DNA from: a virus
Virus record (IMG/VR): IMGVR_UViG_3300008740_000351
Coordinates: 1 to 64,000 of that record
Strand: one strand, 5' to 3'
Length of the DNA stretch: 64,000 nucleotides
Shown here in pieces: positions 1 through 5,685 of this stretch (positions are counted from its first letter, which is position 1; every line of letters begins with the position of its first letter). A program made the position numbers and the translations under genes. Below the pieces are notes generated by a model. The model searched no databases, was not told where the DNA came from, and saw nothing but the letters and a program-made list of their open reading frames with translations.

Positions 1-969
1 ATTAAAGATAAGATAGGTTACTCAGGTAAAGTAGGTTGGGATGGTGTAGGTCAAGGTAATGCTGGTGCTGTAGCAGATGTAATGTTTGATTCTAAGACAC
101 ACTCAGGTATATCAATAAAAGAGAAAACAGGAATTACACTAGCTAACACAACACCTGTTGTATTAGGGTTTGAATATAAAGGAGACATATTCCAAAGCTA
201 CCACGGTAAAGAGTGGGAGACATGGAAACTGAAAATTGTAGAAGCAGTATTAAATTTAGCAAACGATGGTCGAGTACATCCTACACCTGATACAAAGGCT
301 GGCAGAGCAAAAGCAAAGTTAGGTGGTGGTGATAAAATAAGAGCAATACAATTTAATAAACAAGCTCACACAGATAAAGCTGGCAATGAATACCCAGCAA
401 ATACTTACACTATATGGTATGGCAAAGGTACAAGTGAAAGCGGTTGGCATAGAAAACCATTTAAAAAGGAAGAGATAAAGAAATTAGCTAAAGAAGGTAA
501 TAGTTTAGTACAACGTGTATTTGGTGATTGGTATCAAGCTGAACTTATAAAAAACCCAACAGTCATATCATGGCAAAAGGCTTTGTTTAAAAAGTTTGGT
601 GAGACAGCAATAAAAACATTAAACAATACATTTGCTAAGAAACCAGAAGTGTTGAATAAACTATTACAAATGAATGAAAAGAAATCATACTTCTATGCTA
701 ATGATACAAAGTTATATGAAGTACCAGCAGGAAAGAAAGCTGTTAAACTTCAAATAGTAGGAGATATAGTACCCGCTGAAGCTGATGGGTCAAGTCAAAA
801 GTTCTTTGTTAACGTTCAAAACACAGCAGAAGGTGATATAGATCCATCTAAGTATGCTACATTAGAACTTTATATTAGATATGCTAACGGGTTGTTTGCT
901 TCAAACCCTACAGTAAGAATTCAAAAACTAACAAACCCACAATATTTGTTGTGGAAATTAATAGAATAA
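1..969 (+). CDS. Unidentified phage protein, 5' end outside the window
   Basis: The frame is open from base 1 to a TAA at 967-969, and the codons before the first ATG (82) read as ordinary protein, so the gene begins outside the window. At least 323 residues are present, mostly lysine-rich and soluble, with no signal peptide or membrane segment. An acidic-hydrophobic stretch (ADVMFD) followed about 12 residues later by SGISIKEK faintly resembles the core of a PD-(D/E)XK nuclease, but the acidic-x-Lys pair is not clean, so I do not assign that function. The C-terminal third alternates charged and beta-prone segments. The next gene follows after 30 bp on the same strand. Confidence 0.75.
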   Translation: MKDKIGYSGKVGWDGVGQGNAGAVADVMFDSKTHSGISIKEKTGITLANTTPVVLGFEYKGDIFQSYHGKEWETWKLKIVEAVLNLANDGRVHPTPDTKAGRAKAKLGGGDKIRAIQFNKQAHTDKAGNEYPANTYTIWYGKGTSESGWHRKPFKKEEIKKLAKEGNSLVQRVFGDWYQAELIKNPTVISWQKALFKKFGETAIKTLNNTFAKKPEVLNKLLQMNEKKSYFYANDTKLYEVPAGKKAVKLQIVGDIVPAEADGSSQKFFVNVQNTAEGDIDPSKYATLELYIRYANGLFASNPTVRIQKLTNPQYLLWKLIE

Positions 970-999
970 CTCAATAACATTAACAATAAGGAGTAAGAG

Positions 1000-1185
1000 G
1001 TGGTTAATGATTATGACAAATATTTCAATCCTCCGGAAAAAACACGTGAAGGTTACACTGAATATGGCTATAGAGGATTGGAAGAGATACTAAAACTGAG
1101 AAAAGAAATAGAAGAACTTACCAAACAGATCAAAAAACTCAAAGAAGATGTCAAGTTTTTAAAAGGCTTACGACATACATCATAG
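1000..1185 (+). CDS. Small coiled-coil protein, 61 aa
   Basis: Starts with GTG preceded by an AAGGAG ribosome-binding site about 7 nt upstream. Residues 28-56 form a Lys/Glu heptad-like helix (KEIEELTKQIKKLKEDVKFL), a likely coiled coil. There is no membrane segment or known domain. It lies in a run of small co-directional genes between the partial gene at the left edge and a lipoprotein. Function unknown. Confidence 0.7.
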   Translation: MVNDYDKYFNPPEKTREGYTEYGYRGLEEILKLRKEIEELTKQIKKLKEDVKFLKGLRHTS

Positions 1186-1205
1186 AAAATAATCAAACTT
1201 TTCGG

Positions 1206-1234
1206 TTGACAATACCCAAAATCAATGCTATAGT
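1206..1234 (+). promoter_or_regulatory. Sigma-70 promoter, leaderless
   Basis: TTGACA at 1206-1211, a 17-bp spacer, and TATAGT at 1229-1234. The predicted transcription start falls on or next to the ATG at 1240, leaving no room for a ribosome-binding site. Confidence 0.8.
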
Positions 1235-1239
1235 ATAGA

Positions 1240-1446
1240 ATGAAACATATACTAATAGCAATAACAATACTAGGATTTGCGATAGCGATCCAAGGTTGTG
1301 CCAAATTACCCGATAATCCAAGTTTTTCTTTTGGAAAAAAGTGTACAGTAGCTGAAGATGGGCAAGTAGTTTACAGTACAGTTTGGGTATACGACAAAGA
1401 AGCTGGCCTAGAAGCATCCAAAGAAGCTTGTAAAAACATCGAATAA
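1240..1446 (+). CDS. Small lipoprotein, 68 aa
   Basis: An N-terminal hydrophobic signal (residues 4-18) ends in a lipobox-like IQGC with the acceptor cysteine at residue 20. The mature part of about 49 residues contains two further cysteines and is soluble. Such phage lipoproteins can be outer spanins or superinfection-exclusion proteins, but nothing here decides between these. The gene has its own promoter 5 bp upstream of the ATG and no ribosome-binding site, so the mRNA should be leaderless. Confidence 0.75.
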   Translation: MKHILIAITILGFAIAIQGCAKLPDNPSFSFGKKCTVAEDGQVVYSTVWVYDKEAGLEASKEACKNIE

Positions 1447-1449
1447 GAC

Positions 1450-1478
1450 TTGACACAATTCCAATTTCGTGTTATAAT
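1450..1478 (+). promoter_or_regulatory. Perfect consensus sigma-70 promoter, leaderless
   Basis: TTGACA at 1450-1455, a 17-bp spacer, and TATAAT at 1473-1478, identical to the bacterial consensus. The ATG of the next small gene is at 1484, so the transcript is predicted to begin at its start codon. Confidence 0.85.
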
Positions 1479-1483
1479 AAAGC

Positions 1484-1624
1484 ATGAAAAAGAAAAATAA
1501 TAATAAAACGAAGTTGGAAGTCAAATTGGATACAATGAATCACACAATGGAACTGATTAGAACTGTTACAGCTCTACTTGTTCTAGTACTTCAAGTTGTG
1601 ATTCTTGTCAAACTATTCTCATAG
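1484..1624 (+). CDS. Small single-pass membrane protein, 46 aa
   Basis: The ORF runs from ATG 1484 to TAG 1622-1624. It has a very basic, Asn-rich N-terminus (MKKKNNNK), an amphipathic stretch, then one transmembrane helix (about residues 28-44, rich in Val and Leu). The basic N-terminus suggests an N-in orientation. It starts 5 bp after a perfect -10 box and lacks a ribosome-binding site. The next gene's AGGAGG overlaps its stop codon. The strong private promoter is the best evidence that it is a real early gene; function unknown. Confidence 0.65.
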   Translation: MKKKNNNKTKLEVKLDTMNHTMELIRTVTALLVLVLQVVILVKLFS

Positions 1625-1633
1625 GAGGTTAAA

Positions 1634-1972
1634 GTGTTAAGTGATTGGACAGACGTTGTAGTTAAAGCAGAAAAGAAAAAGGATATGACGTACTCATTTA
1701 CCTTTAAAAATCAAAATGGACAAGTTGTTTGGGGCAGTAAGATAAGACCTTTACCTAATGCTAGGAACTTTCTAGCAGGTATGGGTATGAGAAAGAATAA
1801 AGATTACGATTTCACAGCAGATAAAACAACAGGCGAGTACTGTTATTCGTTTGCTGATCCTGAAGTTGCTACTTTGTTTTCCTTATGGTTTCAAAAAGAT
1901 ACTCCAGAATCAACACATACACATTCACTAGTTCACACTTGTCCAGAGTGTGGCAATCAATTCAAGGGTTAA
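1634..1972 (+). CDS. Hypothetical protein with C-terminal CPEC knuckle, 112 aa
   Basis: GTG start at 1634 behind an AGGAGG at 1623-1628. Soluble protein with a beta-rich N-terminal half. The last 20 residues carry a His-rich segment (THTHSLVH) and a single C-x2-C knuckle (CPECGNQF) that could bind zinc with the nearby histidines or in a dimer. No named family was recognised. It sits between two membrane-anchored small proteins. Confidence 0.75.
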   Translation: MLSDWTDVVVKAEKKKDMTYSFTFKNQNGQVVWGSKIRPLPNARNFLAGMGMRKNKDYDFTADKTTGEYCYSFADPEVATLFSLWFQKDTPESTHTHSLVHTCPECGNQFKG

Positions 1973-1973
1973 C

Positions 1974-2183
1974 ATGAAAAAGAAATCAAAGAAGTTTAGG
2001 AAAAAGGAATTTATAGTATTACTATTTGTAGGCTTTATAGCAGTAGCATTCTTAACAGGATGTCAAACGTTAGAAGATCAACTTCATAAAGCTCAAATGT
2101 ATTACTTAAAGAACTATCCAGATGTATTCTATTCAGAACCTGTACCTCAGGCTACAGTAGAAGAGATCACAATAGTAGGTTAA
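1974..2183 (+). CDS. Small lipoprotein, 69 aa
   Basis: I chose ATG 1974 over an upstream in-frame start at 1950, because it gives a textbook lipoprotein signal: a basic N-terminus (KKKSKKFRKK), a hydrophobic core and a lipobox LTGC with cysteine about residue 30. The mature part is about 40 residues and acidic, ending in an ITIVG tail. An outer-spanin role is possible from size and type only. It directly follows the CPEC-knuckle gene. Confidence 0.75.
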   Translation: MKKKSKKFRKKEFIVLLFVGFIAVAFLTGCQTLEDQLHKAQMYYLKNYPDVFYSEPVPQATVEEITIVG

Positions 2184-2194
2184 TAAATATTAGT

Positions 2195-2533
2195 ATGGTT
2201 ATGCCTCCGTCAATAGATTATCTTAAAGAAGATATAATAATACCAGAGACTAACAAAGTCGACGAGGAACCTTTTGATAGAATATATGGAAGTATATGGA
2301 AAGGTGATGATCGTAAACTAATTCAAAAAGATGGAACTGTATACACAGGCAAGATAGAAAAGAAAAGCATTAGAACAAGATGGGGATTTCTAAGTCACGT
2401 ATACAAGACAGAAGACAATAGATACTTTGATAGATGTGGCTTACCAATTAGCAAACCTAATAACCTGGTTAAACGTTTAGCAAACATTGACACACCGGAA
2501 CAAGATAACAACGACTGGAAAGGTTTAGTATAA
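2195..2533 (+). CDS. Hypothetical protein, 112 aa
   Basis: Soluble, charged protein with no recognised family. Its middle contains a short beta-rich segment (DGTVYTGKIEKKSIRTRWG). The stop overlaps the start of the SET-domain gene (TAATG), so the two are probably translationally coupled. The ATG at 2195 has only a weak ribosome-binding site; expression may rely on coupling to the lipoprotein gene 11 bp upstream. Confidence 0.7.
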   Translation: MVMPPSIDYLKEDIIIPETNKVDEEPFDRIYGSIWKGDDRKLIQKDGTVYTGKIEKKSIRTRWGFLSHVYKTEDNRYFDRCGLPISKPNNLVKRLANIDTPEQDNNDWKGLV

Positions 2534-2853
2534 TGTACAAACCGTTACCCGATGGTATTACTATTAAAGAATCTAAAGTACAAGGTCTAGGACTTTATGC
2601 TACAAAAGATTTCAATGCTGATACAGTATTCGGCATTGTACATATAAAGAATAAAAACTTTCCACACGGACATATTAGAACGGCACTAGGTGCCTTTTAT
2701 AATCATTCAGATAATCCTAATTGTAAATCAATACAGGGCTTCTGGCATCAACTGCCAGTAGTATATCTAATGTCAATTAAGCCTATTAAAGCAGGCGAAG
2801 AATTAACAGCGAAGTACACATTGTATATGGACTTCGATGAGAAAGGAAATTAA
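2533..2853 (+). CDS. SET-domain protein (putative protein-lysine methyltransferase)
   Basis: All three diagnostic SET blocks are present in a minimal 106-residue protein: GLGLYA at 18-23 (SAM contact), YNHSDNPNC at 56-64 (the NHS...PNC pseudoknot motif) and AGEELTAKY at 87-95 with the closing tyrosine. SET proteins transfer a methyl group from SAM to protein lysines. Bacterial and viral stand-alone SET domains of this size exist, and their substrates are mostly unknown. There is no pre- or post-SET zinc module. It overlaps the preceding stop by one base and is itself overlapped by the next tiny membrane gene. A target among host or virion proteins is inference only. Confidence 0.88.
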   Translation: MYKPLPDGITIKESKVQGLGLYATKDFNADTVFGIVHIKNKNFPHGHIRTALGAFYNHSDNPNCKSIQGFWHQLPVVYLMSIKPIKAGEELTAKYTLYMDFDEKGN

Positions 2854-2960
2854 TGGATTGGTTACATTGGTTTAAGAAACTAGTTACTGATAACATAAAT
2901 TATATATTTGCTGTTTGTATTGTAATTGTAATTTTGATGATATTAAGTTACGCTCTATGA
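2853..2960 (+). CDS. Tiny membrane protein, 35 aa
   Basis: The ATG overlaps the stop of the SET gene (TAATG), giving MDWLHWFKK followed by a single hydrophobic helix (residues 18-34). A tryptophan-rich juxtamembrane head and one helix are all it holds. It is first in a run of four overlapping micro-genes, each coupled to the next by overlapping stop and start codons, which argues that they are translated. Confidence 0.55.
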   Translation: MDWLHWFKKLVTDNINYIFAVCIVIVILMILSYAL

Positions 2961-3034
2961 TAACTTGTATAATAGTAATAATGTTTTGTATAGTAGCAGG
3001 CGTATTCTTATTAAGCGAAGGACTAAAAAGATAA
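2957..3034 (+). CDS. Tiny membrane protein, 25 aa
   Basis: Starts at an ATGA overlap with the previous micro-gene and ends in TAATG with the next. It is almost entirely a hydrophobic helix with a basic C-terminal tail (SEGLKR), so probably N-out. Too short for family assignment; the support is the overlap chain and the clear transmembrane character. Confidence 0.45.
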   Translation: MITCIIVIMFCIVAGVFLLSEGLKR

Positions 3035-3189
3035 TGGTATGGGGTCCTTGGTCAATACCTGTTAGTACTGTAAGCGAAGAAGAAAAAAAGAAGTGGGAAC
3101 AAATAGACCCTAAAGTCTTTTGGTATAAGATGATTATACTGTTTTGGATTATTCTTGTAGGCGTGTTTGTTGTTCTACTTAATAGCTAA
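3034..3189 (+). CDS. Small membrane protein, 51 aa
   Basis: I chose ATG 3034, which overlaps the preceding stop, rather than a TTG at 2965 that would run through the previous micro-gene. Residues 1-30 are soluble (VWGPWSIPVS, then an EEEKKKW stretch). Residues 31-49 form one transmembrane helix. It overlaps the next start (TAATG at 3187-3191). Function unknown. Confidence 0.6.
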   Translation: MVWGPWSIPVSTVSEEEKKKWEQIDPKVFWYKMIILFWIILVGVFVVLLNS

Positions 3190-3278
3190 TGAATAAACTG
3201 TACACCATCGCTGGGCTAATCTCCGTAGCAGTTATCGTTTCAGTATTTGTATATCTACTCTACACACTAATCTTTTAA
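3189..3278 (+). CDS. Tiny membrane protein, 29 aa
   Basis: Last of the overlapping chain: ATG at 3189-3191 and TAA at 3276-3278. It is one hydrophobic helix from residue 6 to the end after an MNKLY head. It overlaps by four bases the 3' end of the convergent gene on the other strand. Confidence 0.5.
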   Translation: MNKLYTIAGLISVAVIVSVFVYLLYTLIF

Positions 3279-3463
3279 AGGCATTGTTTAACAATATATT
3301 TCTCATACTCCTTGGGCTTCTGTCCAGTATCAATCATATGCTGTAAAGCATATTGCCAATCACTTCCGTATTCTGTTTTAGCCCAACTAACTAAATCTTT
3401 ACTTGTCCTTCTATTCCTTCTGCCAAAGTAATTCACAATGGCATTCTTAACGACCTCTGTCAT
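3275..3463 (-). CDS. Hypothetical basic protein, 62 aa
   Basis: A minus-strand gene among plus-strand neighbours, with a good AAGGAAAG ribosome-binding site upstream of its ATG. It is basic (FGRRNRRTSKD) and helical, with an alternating Trp/Tyr pattern in the middle. A small nucleic-acid-binding protein is conceivable but unproven. It converges on the micro-membrane gene cluster. Confidence 0.6.
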   Translation of the reverse strand: MTEVVKNAIVNYFGRRNRRTSKDLVSWAKTEYGSDWQYALQHMIDTGQKPKEYEKYIVKQCL

Positions 3464-3633
3464 TTATCTTTCCTTATATGTAATTTGATTAATGTACGAC
3501 AATGTACGATGGAACCTTAGTACGCCTATGTACTTTCGCTGTTATTTATCTGCTAAAAATAAAACCGCCTGGTAATACGTCTTAACGGTAGTTTATAGAC
3601 GTACTCAGATAACTATTGTCTAGTAAAGGCTTT
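3464..3633. other. Intergenic gap with short imperfect repeats
   Basis: Between divergent genes. It contains repeated GTACGA / GTAC units (about 3494-3530) and no consensus promoter that I could find. Nothing else supported. Confidence 0.4.
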
Positions 3634-3870
3634 ATGGCAGGATACAAGGTTAATAGAAAACCAAAACAAGATCAGATTAAAAAAACCTACAATGGTGAAA
3701 CAGTAAAGCCTTGCTTATACGTTCGTACGGGAGGGTCTAGAATAATGTGTGGTCAGATAGAAGAAGGACTACTGTTAGACTCAAACGGCAACGCTATTCC
3801 ATGGCGCCAGATACCATATGAAACTTGGACTATCCCTAAACCAGAAGAGCTTCCAGACGACACTCAATAA
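3634..3870 (+). CDS. Hypothetical protein, 78 aa
   Basis: ATG 3634 preferred over TTG 3616, which has no ribosome-binding site. A basic N-terminus (AGYKVNRKPKQDQIKK) is followed by a beta-rich domain with two cysteines (CLYVRTGG, MCGQ) and an acidic tail (PEELPDDTQ). The shape recalls small OB or SH3-like phage proteins, but no family is recognised. Confidence 0.6.
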   Translation: MAGYKVNRKPKQDQIKKTYNGETVKPCLYVRTGGSRIMCGQIEEGLLLDSNGNAIPWRQIPYETWTIPKPEELPDDTQ

Positions 3871-3880
3871 GGCTTGACAT

Positions 3881-3960
3881 TTGTGGTTGGGTAGCACCGT
3901 TGTGCTACACAACAGGAGCCTGATCGTGTGCTACGAATCGTAGCAATTTGTAACCCACCA
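3881..3960 (+). other. Structured non-coding segment before the tRNA cluster
   Basis: Two 6-bp hairpins use the same arm sequences in opposite order: GTAGCA 3891-3896 with TGCTAC 3903-3908, and TGCTAC 3929-3934 with GTAGCA 3940-3945. The arms can also pair across, and GTTGTG (3899-3904) can pair with CACAAC (3908-3913). A flanking GGTTGGGT / ACCCACC pairing could close the region. It resembles a small RNA or leader with alternative folds, not a canonical tRNA. Confidence 0.4.
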
Positions 3961-4006
3961 AAAAAATTTTTAAGCTTCGCATTTATGTCCGCCTCCTAAC
4001 CCCACC

Positions 4007-4014
4007 TATAAATA
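4007..4014 (+). promoter_or_regulatory. T4-type late promoter before tRNA-Ser
   Basis: Exact TATAAATA. By T4 geometry the start would be near 4020, three bases before the tRNA-Ser 5' end. Confidence 0.65.
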
Positions 4015-4022
4015 TTACGTCA

Positions 4023-4109
4023 GGAGAGATGGCTGAGCGGTTGAAAGCACTGGTCTTGAAAACCAGCAAAGGGGCAACTCTTTCGTGAGTTCGAATCTCA
4101 CTCTCTCCG
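4023..4109 (+). tRNA. tRNA-Ser (UGA)
   Basis: Class II cloverleaf with acceptor GGAGAGA / TCTCTCC, a long variable arm, T-loop TTCGAAT and discriminator G. The anticodon loop CTTGAAA gives UGA, reading UCA. The CCA end is encoded at 4110-4112. First of five tRNAs; a T4-type late promoter lies directly upstream. Confidence 0.95.
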
Positions 4110-4118
4110 CCATATGAC

Positions 4119-4147
4119 TTGACAAGTGATTCAACTTAATGTATAAT
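4119..4147 (+). promoter_or_regulatory. Perfect consensus sigma-70 promoter inside the tRNA cluster
   Basis: TTGACA 4119-4124, 17-bp spacer, TATAAT 4142-4147. The predicted start is near 4154, four bases before tRNA-Phe. It can drive Phe, Glu, Cys and Arg tRNAs early, while tRNA-Ser lies upstream of it. Confidence 0.85.
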
Positions 4148-4157
4148 ATAATCTTAA

Positions 4158-4230
4158 TCCGGAGTAGCTCAGTTGGTAGAGCAAAGGACTGAAAATCCTT
4201 GTGTCAGTGGTTCAAGTCCATTCTCCGGAA
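4158..4230 (+). tRNA. tRNA-Phe (GAA)
   Basis: Acceptor TCCGGAG / CTCCGGA, D-arm GCTCAGTTGGTAGAGC, anticodon loop CTGAAAA (GAA), discriminator A, CCA encoded at 4231-4233. Confidence 0.96.
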
Positions 4231-4235
4231 CCAGG

Positions 4236-4307
4236 GCACCGTTCGTCTATCGGTTAGGACACCGGGTTTTCATCCCGGCAAGAGGAGTTCGATTCTCCTA
4301 CGGTGTA
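4236..4307 (+). tRNA. tRNA-Glu (UUC)
   Basis: Acceptor GCACCGT / ACGGTGT with one G-U pair at the end, anticodon loop TTTTCAT (UUC), T-loop TTCGATT, discriminator A, CCA at 4308-4310. Only two bases separate it from the CCA of tRNA-Phe. Confidence 0.95.
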
Positions 4308-4312
4308 CCAAT

Positions 4313-4384
4313 GTTGCGGTGGCAGAATGATTATGCGAAGGATTGCAAATCCTTTTTATGTAGGTTTGATTCCTACCCGCAACT
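4313..4384 (+). tRNA. tRNA-Cys (GCA)
   Basis: Acceptor GTTGCGG / CCGCAAC, anticodon loop TTGCAAA (GCA), discriminator T, CCA at 4385-4387. A Cys tRNA fits a genome with many Cys-rich radical SAM proteins, but that link is inference. Confidence 0.94.
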
Positions 4385-4393
4385 CCACTCTGT

Positions 4394-4466
4394 TCCGCGA
4401 TAGCTCAGTGGATAGAGCAACAGCCTTCTAAGCTGTGGGTCGCTGGTTCGAATCCAGCTCGCGGAG
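4394..4466 (+). tRNA. tRNA-Arg (UCU)
   Basis: Acceptor TCCGCGA / TCGCGGA, anticodon loop CTTCTAA (UCU, reading AGA), T-loop TTCGAAT, discriminator G, CCA at 4467-4469. AGA is the expected main Arg codon in AT-rich phage genes. Confidence 0.95.
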
Positions 4467-4483
4467 CCATTTATTATCTTTTG

Positions 4484-4491
4484 TATAAATA
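4484..4491 (+). promoter_or_regulatory. T4-type late promoter before the synthetase-like gene
   Basis: Exact TATAAATA. The predicted start near 4497 is just ahead of the terminator-like hairpin at 4501-4533, so late transcripts of the downstream gene would carry that hairpin at their 5' end. Confidence 0.6.
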
Positions 4492-4500
4492 CTTGTGAAG

Positions 4501-4533
4501 AAAATTTTGTCGGTCTTATGACAAAATTTTTTT
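4501..4533 (+). terminator. Rho-independent terminator of the tRNA operon
   Basis: An 11-bp stem AAAATTTTGTC (4501-4511) / GACAAAATTTT (4520-4530), an 8-nt loop and a T run to 4533. The loop edge CGGTC (4511-4515) is also complementary to GACCG at 4549-4553, next to the GGAG of the following gene. Confidence 0.75.
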
Positions 4534-4565
4534 GAGTAAATTTTTTTTGACCGGAGAAAAAGAAG

Positions 4566-5417
4566 ATGACACAATTAATACGACCAAAACAATTCGCAGA
4601 AGTTACAGGCTCTTTAAGAGCCTTTTTTATTGACAAGGGTTTCGTAGAAGTTCATACACAAAATAGGTTAAGCATATTAGCCGCTTGTGAAGATCCAACT
4701 ACAGTTTCAACATATGACTATTCAGGGCAAGTGTGGCCTCTGCCACAGACGGGCCAGATGTGGCTCGAATATGAATTACTTAATGACCCTGCTACGCCAG
4801 GGTTTTTTTGTGTCTCCACTTCCTATAGGCAAGAGCCAAATCCTATAAGTGGTAGACACGATTTAATATTTCCTATGTTTGAATTTGAATTCCCAGGAAC
4901 AATAGTAGAGTTAGAAGAGATGGAAAAAGAGTTAGTAGAGCATTTGGACTTTTGTTCTAGGCATGATGTAGTTTCTAAAGACTATAAAGAATGGGCAGAC
5001 ATATACAAAGTAGATGAGCTAACACATGAACACGAAGAACGTATGTGCCAAAATTGGAATGGAAGAGCTTGTATGATTAAAAACTTTCCAAACCATACTA
5101 GTCCATTTTGGAATATGAAACAAAACGGAGATGGTACAGCATCTAAGATAGATGTTATTATAGCAGGACAAGAAACAATAGGTTCAGCTGAACGCTCCTC
5201 AGACACAGCGGAGATGAGAGAGATGTTTCATACAATAAGTGATGGTATGTATGCTGACTTGTTGTTTGGTAAGTTTGGTAAAGAACGTGTAGAACAGGAA
5301 TTAAATGACTTCCTATCATTAGACTTTATACCTAGAGTAGGTGGAGGTATTGGTATAACTAGATTAATACGAGCTAATGAAATGTTTAAAGTTGCCAAAA
5401 TAGCCGCGGCAATGTAA
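4566..5417 (+). CDS. Class II aminoacyl-tRNA-synthetase-like catalytic domain (AsnRS/AspRS type), 283 aa
   Basis: A stand-alone class IIb catalytic core without an anticodon-binding domain. Motif 2 is seen as YRQE at 87-90, followed by the HDLIFPMFEFEF loop at 98-109. Motif 3 is GGGIGITRL at 259-267 with the ATP-binding arginine. The EIIGGSxRE element of asparaginyl enzymes appears as ETIGSAERSSD. Such paralogues include asparagine synthetase A-like and EF-P-lysylating enzymes, which activate an amino acid and pass it to a non-tRNA acceptor. Here it lies 97 bp after a five-tRNA cluster. It may therefore act on a phage tRNA, a free amino acid or a protein. GGAG lies upstream of ATG 4566. Class assignment is firm; substrate unknown. 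Confidence 0.82.
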   Translation: MTQLIRPKQFAEVTGSLRAFFIDKGFVEVHTQNRLSILAACEDPTTVSTYDYSGQVWPLPQTGQMWLEYELLNDPATPGFFCVSTSYRQEPNPISGRHDLIFPMFEFEFPGTIVELEEMEKELVEHLDFCSRHDVVSKDYKEWADIYKVDELTHEHEERMCQNWNGRACMIKNFPNHTSPFWNMKQNGDGTASKIDVIIAGQETIGSAERSSDTAEMREMFHTISDGMYADLLFGKFGKERVEQELNDFLSLDFIPRVGGGIGITRLIRANEMFKVAKIAAAM

Positions 5418-5430
5418 GTTAATTACATGA

Positions 5431-5477
5431 ATACTGCCTCCGATTATAAATAACAGTCGTTATAAAGGAGGCAGTAT
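5431..5477 (+). promoter_or_regulatory. RBS-sequestering hairpin with an internal T4 late promoter
   Basis: A perfect 11-bp inverted repeat: ATACTGCCTCC (5431-5441) and GGAGGCAGTAT (5467-5477). The 3' arm contains the AAGGAGG ribosome-binding site of the gene starting at 5478. TATAAATA at 5445-5452 lies in the loop and predicts a late start near 5458. Read-through RNA folds and hides the RBS; late RNA lacks the 5' arm and leaves it free. The same arrangement is established for T4 genes e, soc and 49. Confidence 0.8.
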
Positions 5478-5606
5478 ATGTATTATTTTATTAATTCATG
5501 TTGTAATATAGCTATGATTACGGAGGGTCAGAACGATGAACCAGATCCGGAACCTAGCAAGTCGAATGCCAGAACCCATAAAGAGAATGGCGAGTCATAT
5601 GTTTAA
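5478..5606 (+). CDS. Late-controlled mini-protein, 42 aa
   Basis: ATG 5478 sits 6 bp after a strong AAGGAGG that is controlled by the hairpin/late-promoter switch. The short product is neutral to hydrophobic in the first 13 residues and then hydrophilic and acidic (EGQNDEPDPEPSK); no family is recognised. Its last 71 bp overlap the next ORF in another frame. It could be a late protein in its own right or a leader coupled to the following membrane protein. The regulatory signals are the main evidence for translation. Confidence 0.55.
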   Translation: MYYFINSCCNIAMITEGQNDEPDPEPSKSNARTHKENGESYV

Positions 5607-5685
5607 AGCATATATCGTTTGGAGTGTCTGTGCGGATTGTATATTGCTTATAGGATTAGGATACCTTGTCCTTCAGGCTTTTTAA
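5536..5685 (+). CDS. Small membrane protein overlapping the previous gene, 49 aa
   Basis: ATG 5536 has its own GGAGGG at 5522-5527. The protein has a basic head (NQIRNLASRMPEPIKRM) followed by one transmembrane helix (about residues 25-47). Size and topology would suit a small holin-like or lysis-accessory protein, and the upstream control resembles T4 late lysis genes, but this is only suggestive. The stop abuts the stop of the convergent QueC-like gene. Confidence 0.6.
   Translation: MNQIRNLASRMPEPIKRMASHMFKAYIVWSVCADCILLIGLGYLVLQAF

Noticed and set aside
3874-3902. TTGACA near the end of the 78-aa gene
   Set aside because: The region 17 bp downstream (CCGTTG) is not a -10 box.
3889-3960. 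A possible tRNA ending in encoded CCA upstream of tRNA-Ser
   Set aside because: The acceptor can be paired 6 of 7, but no T-arm or T-loop exists where needed.
4173-4403. 76-codon ORF on the plus strand in the tRNA cluster
   Set aside because: It runs through tRNA-Phe, tRNA-Glu and tRNA-Cys in frame; it is a product of tRNA sequence, not a gene.
4373-4636. 87-codon ORF on the minus strand
   Set aside because: Antisense of tRNA-Arg (ASWIRTSDPQLRRL-type tail) and of the synthetase-like gene start.
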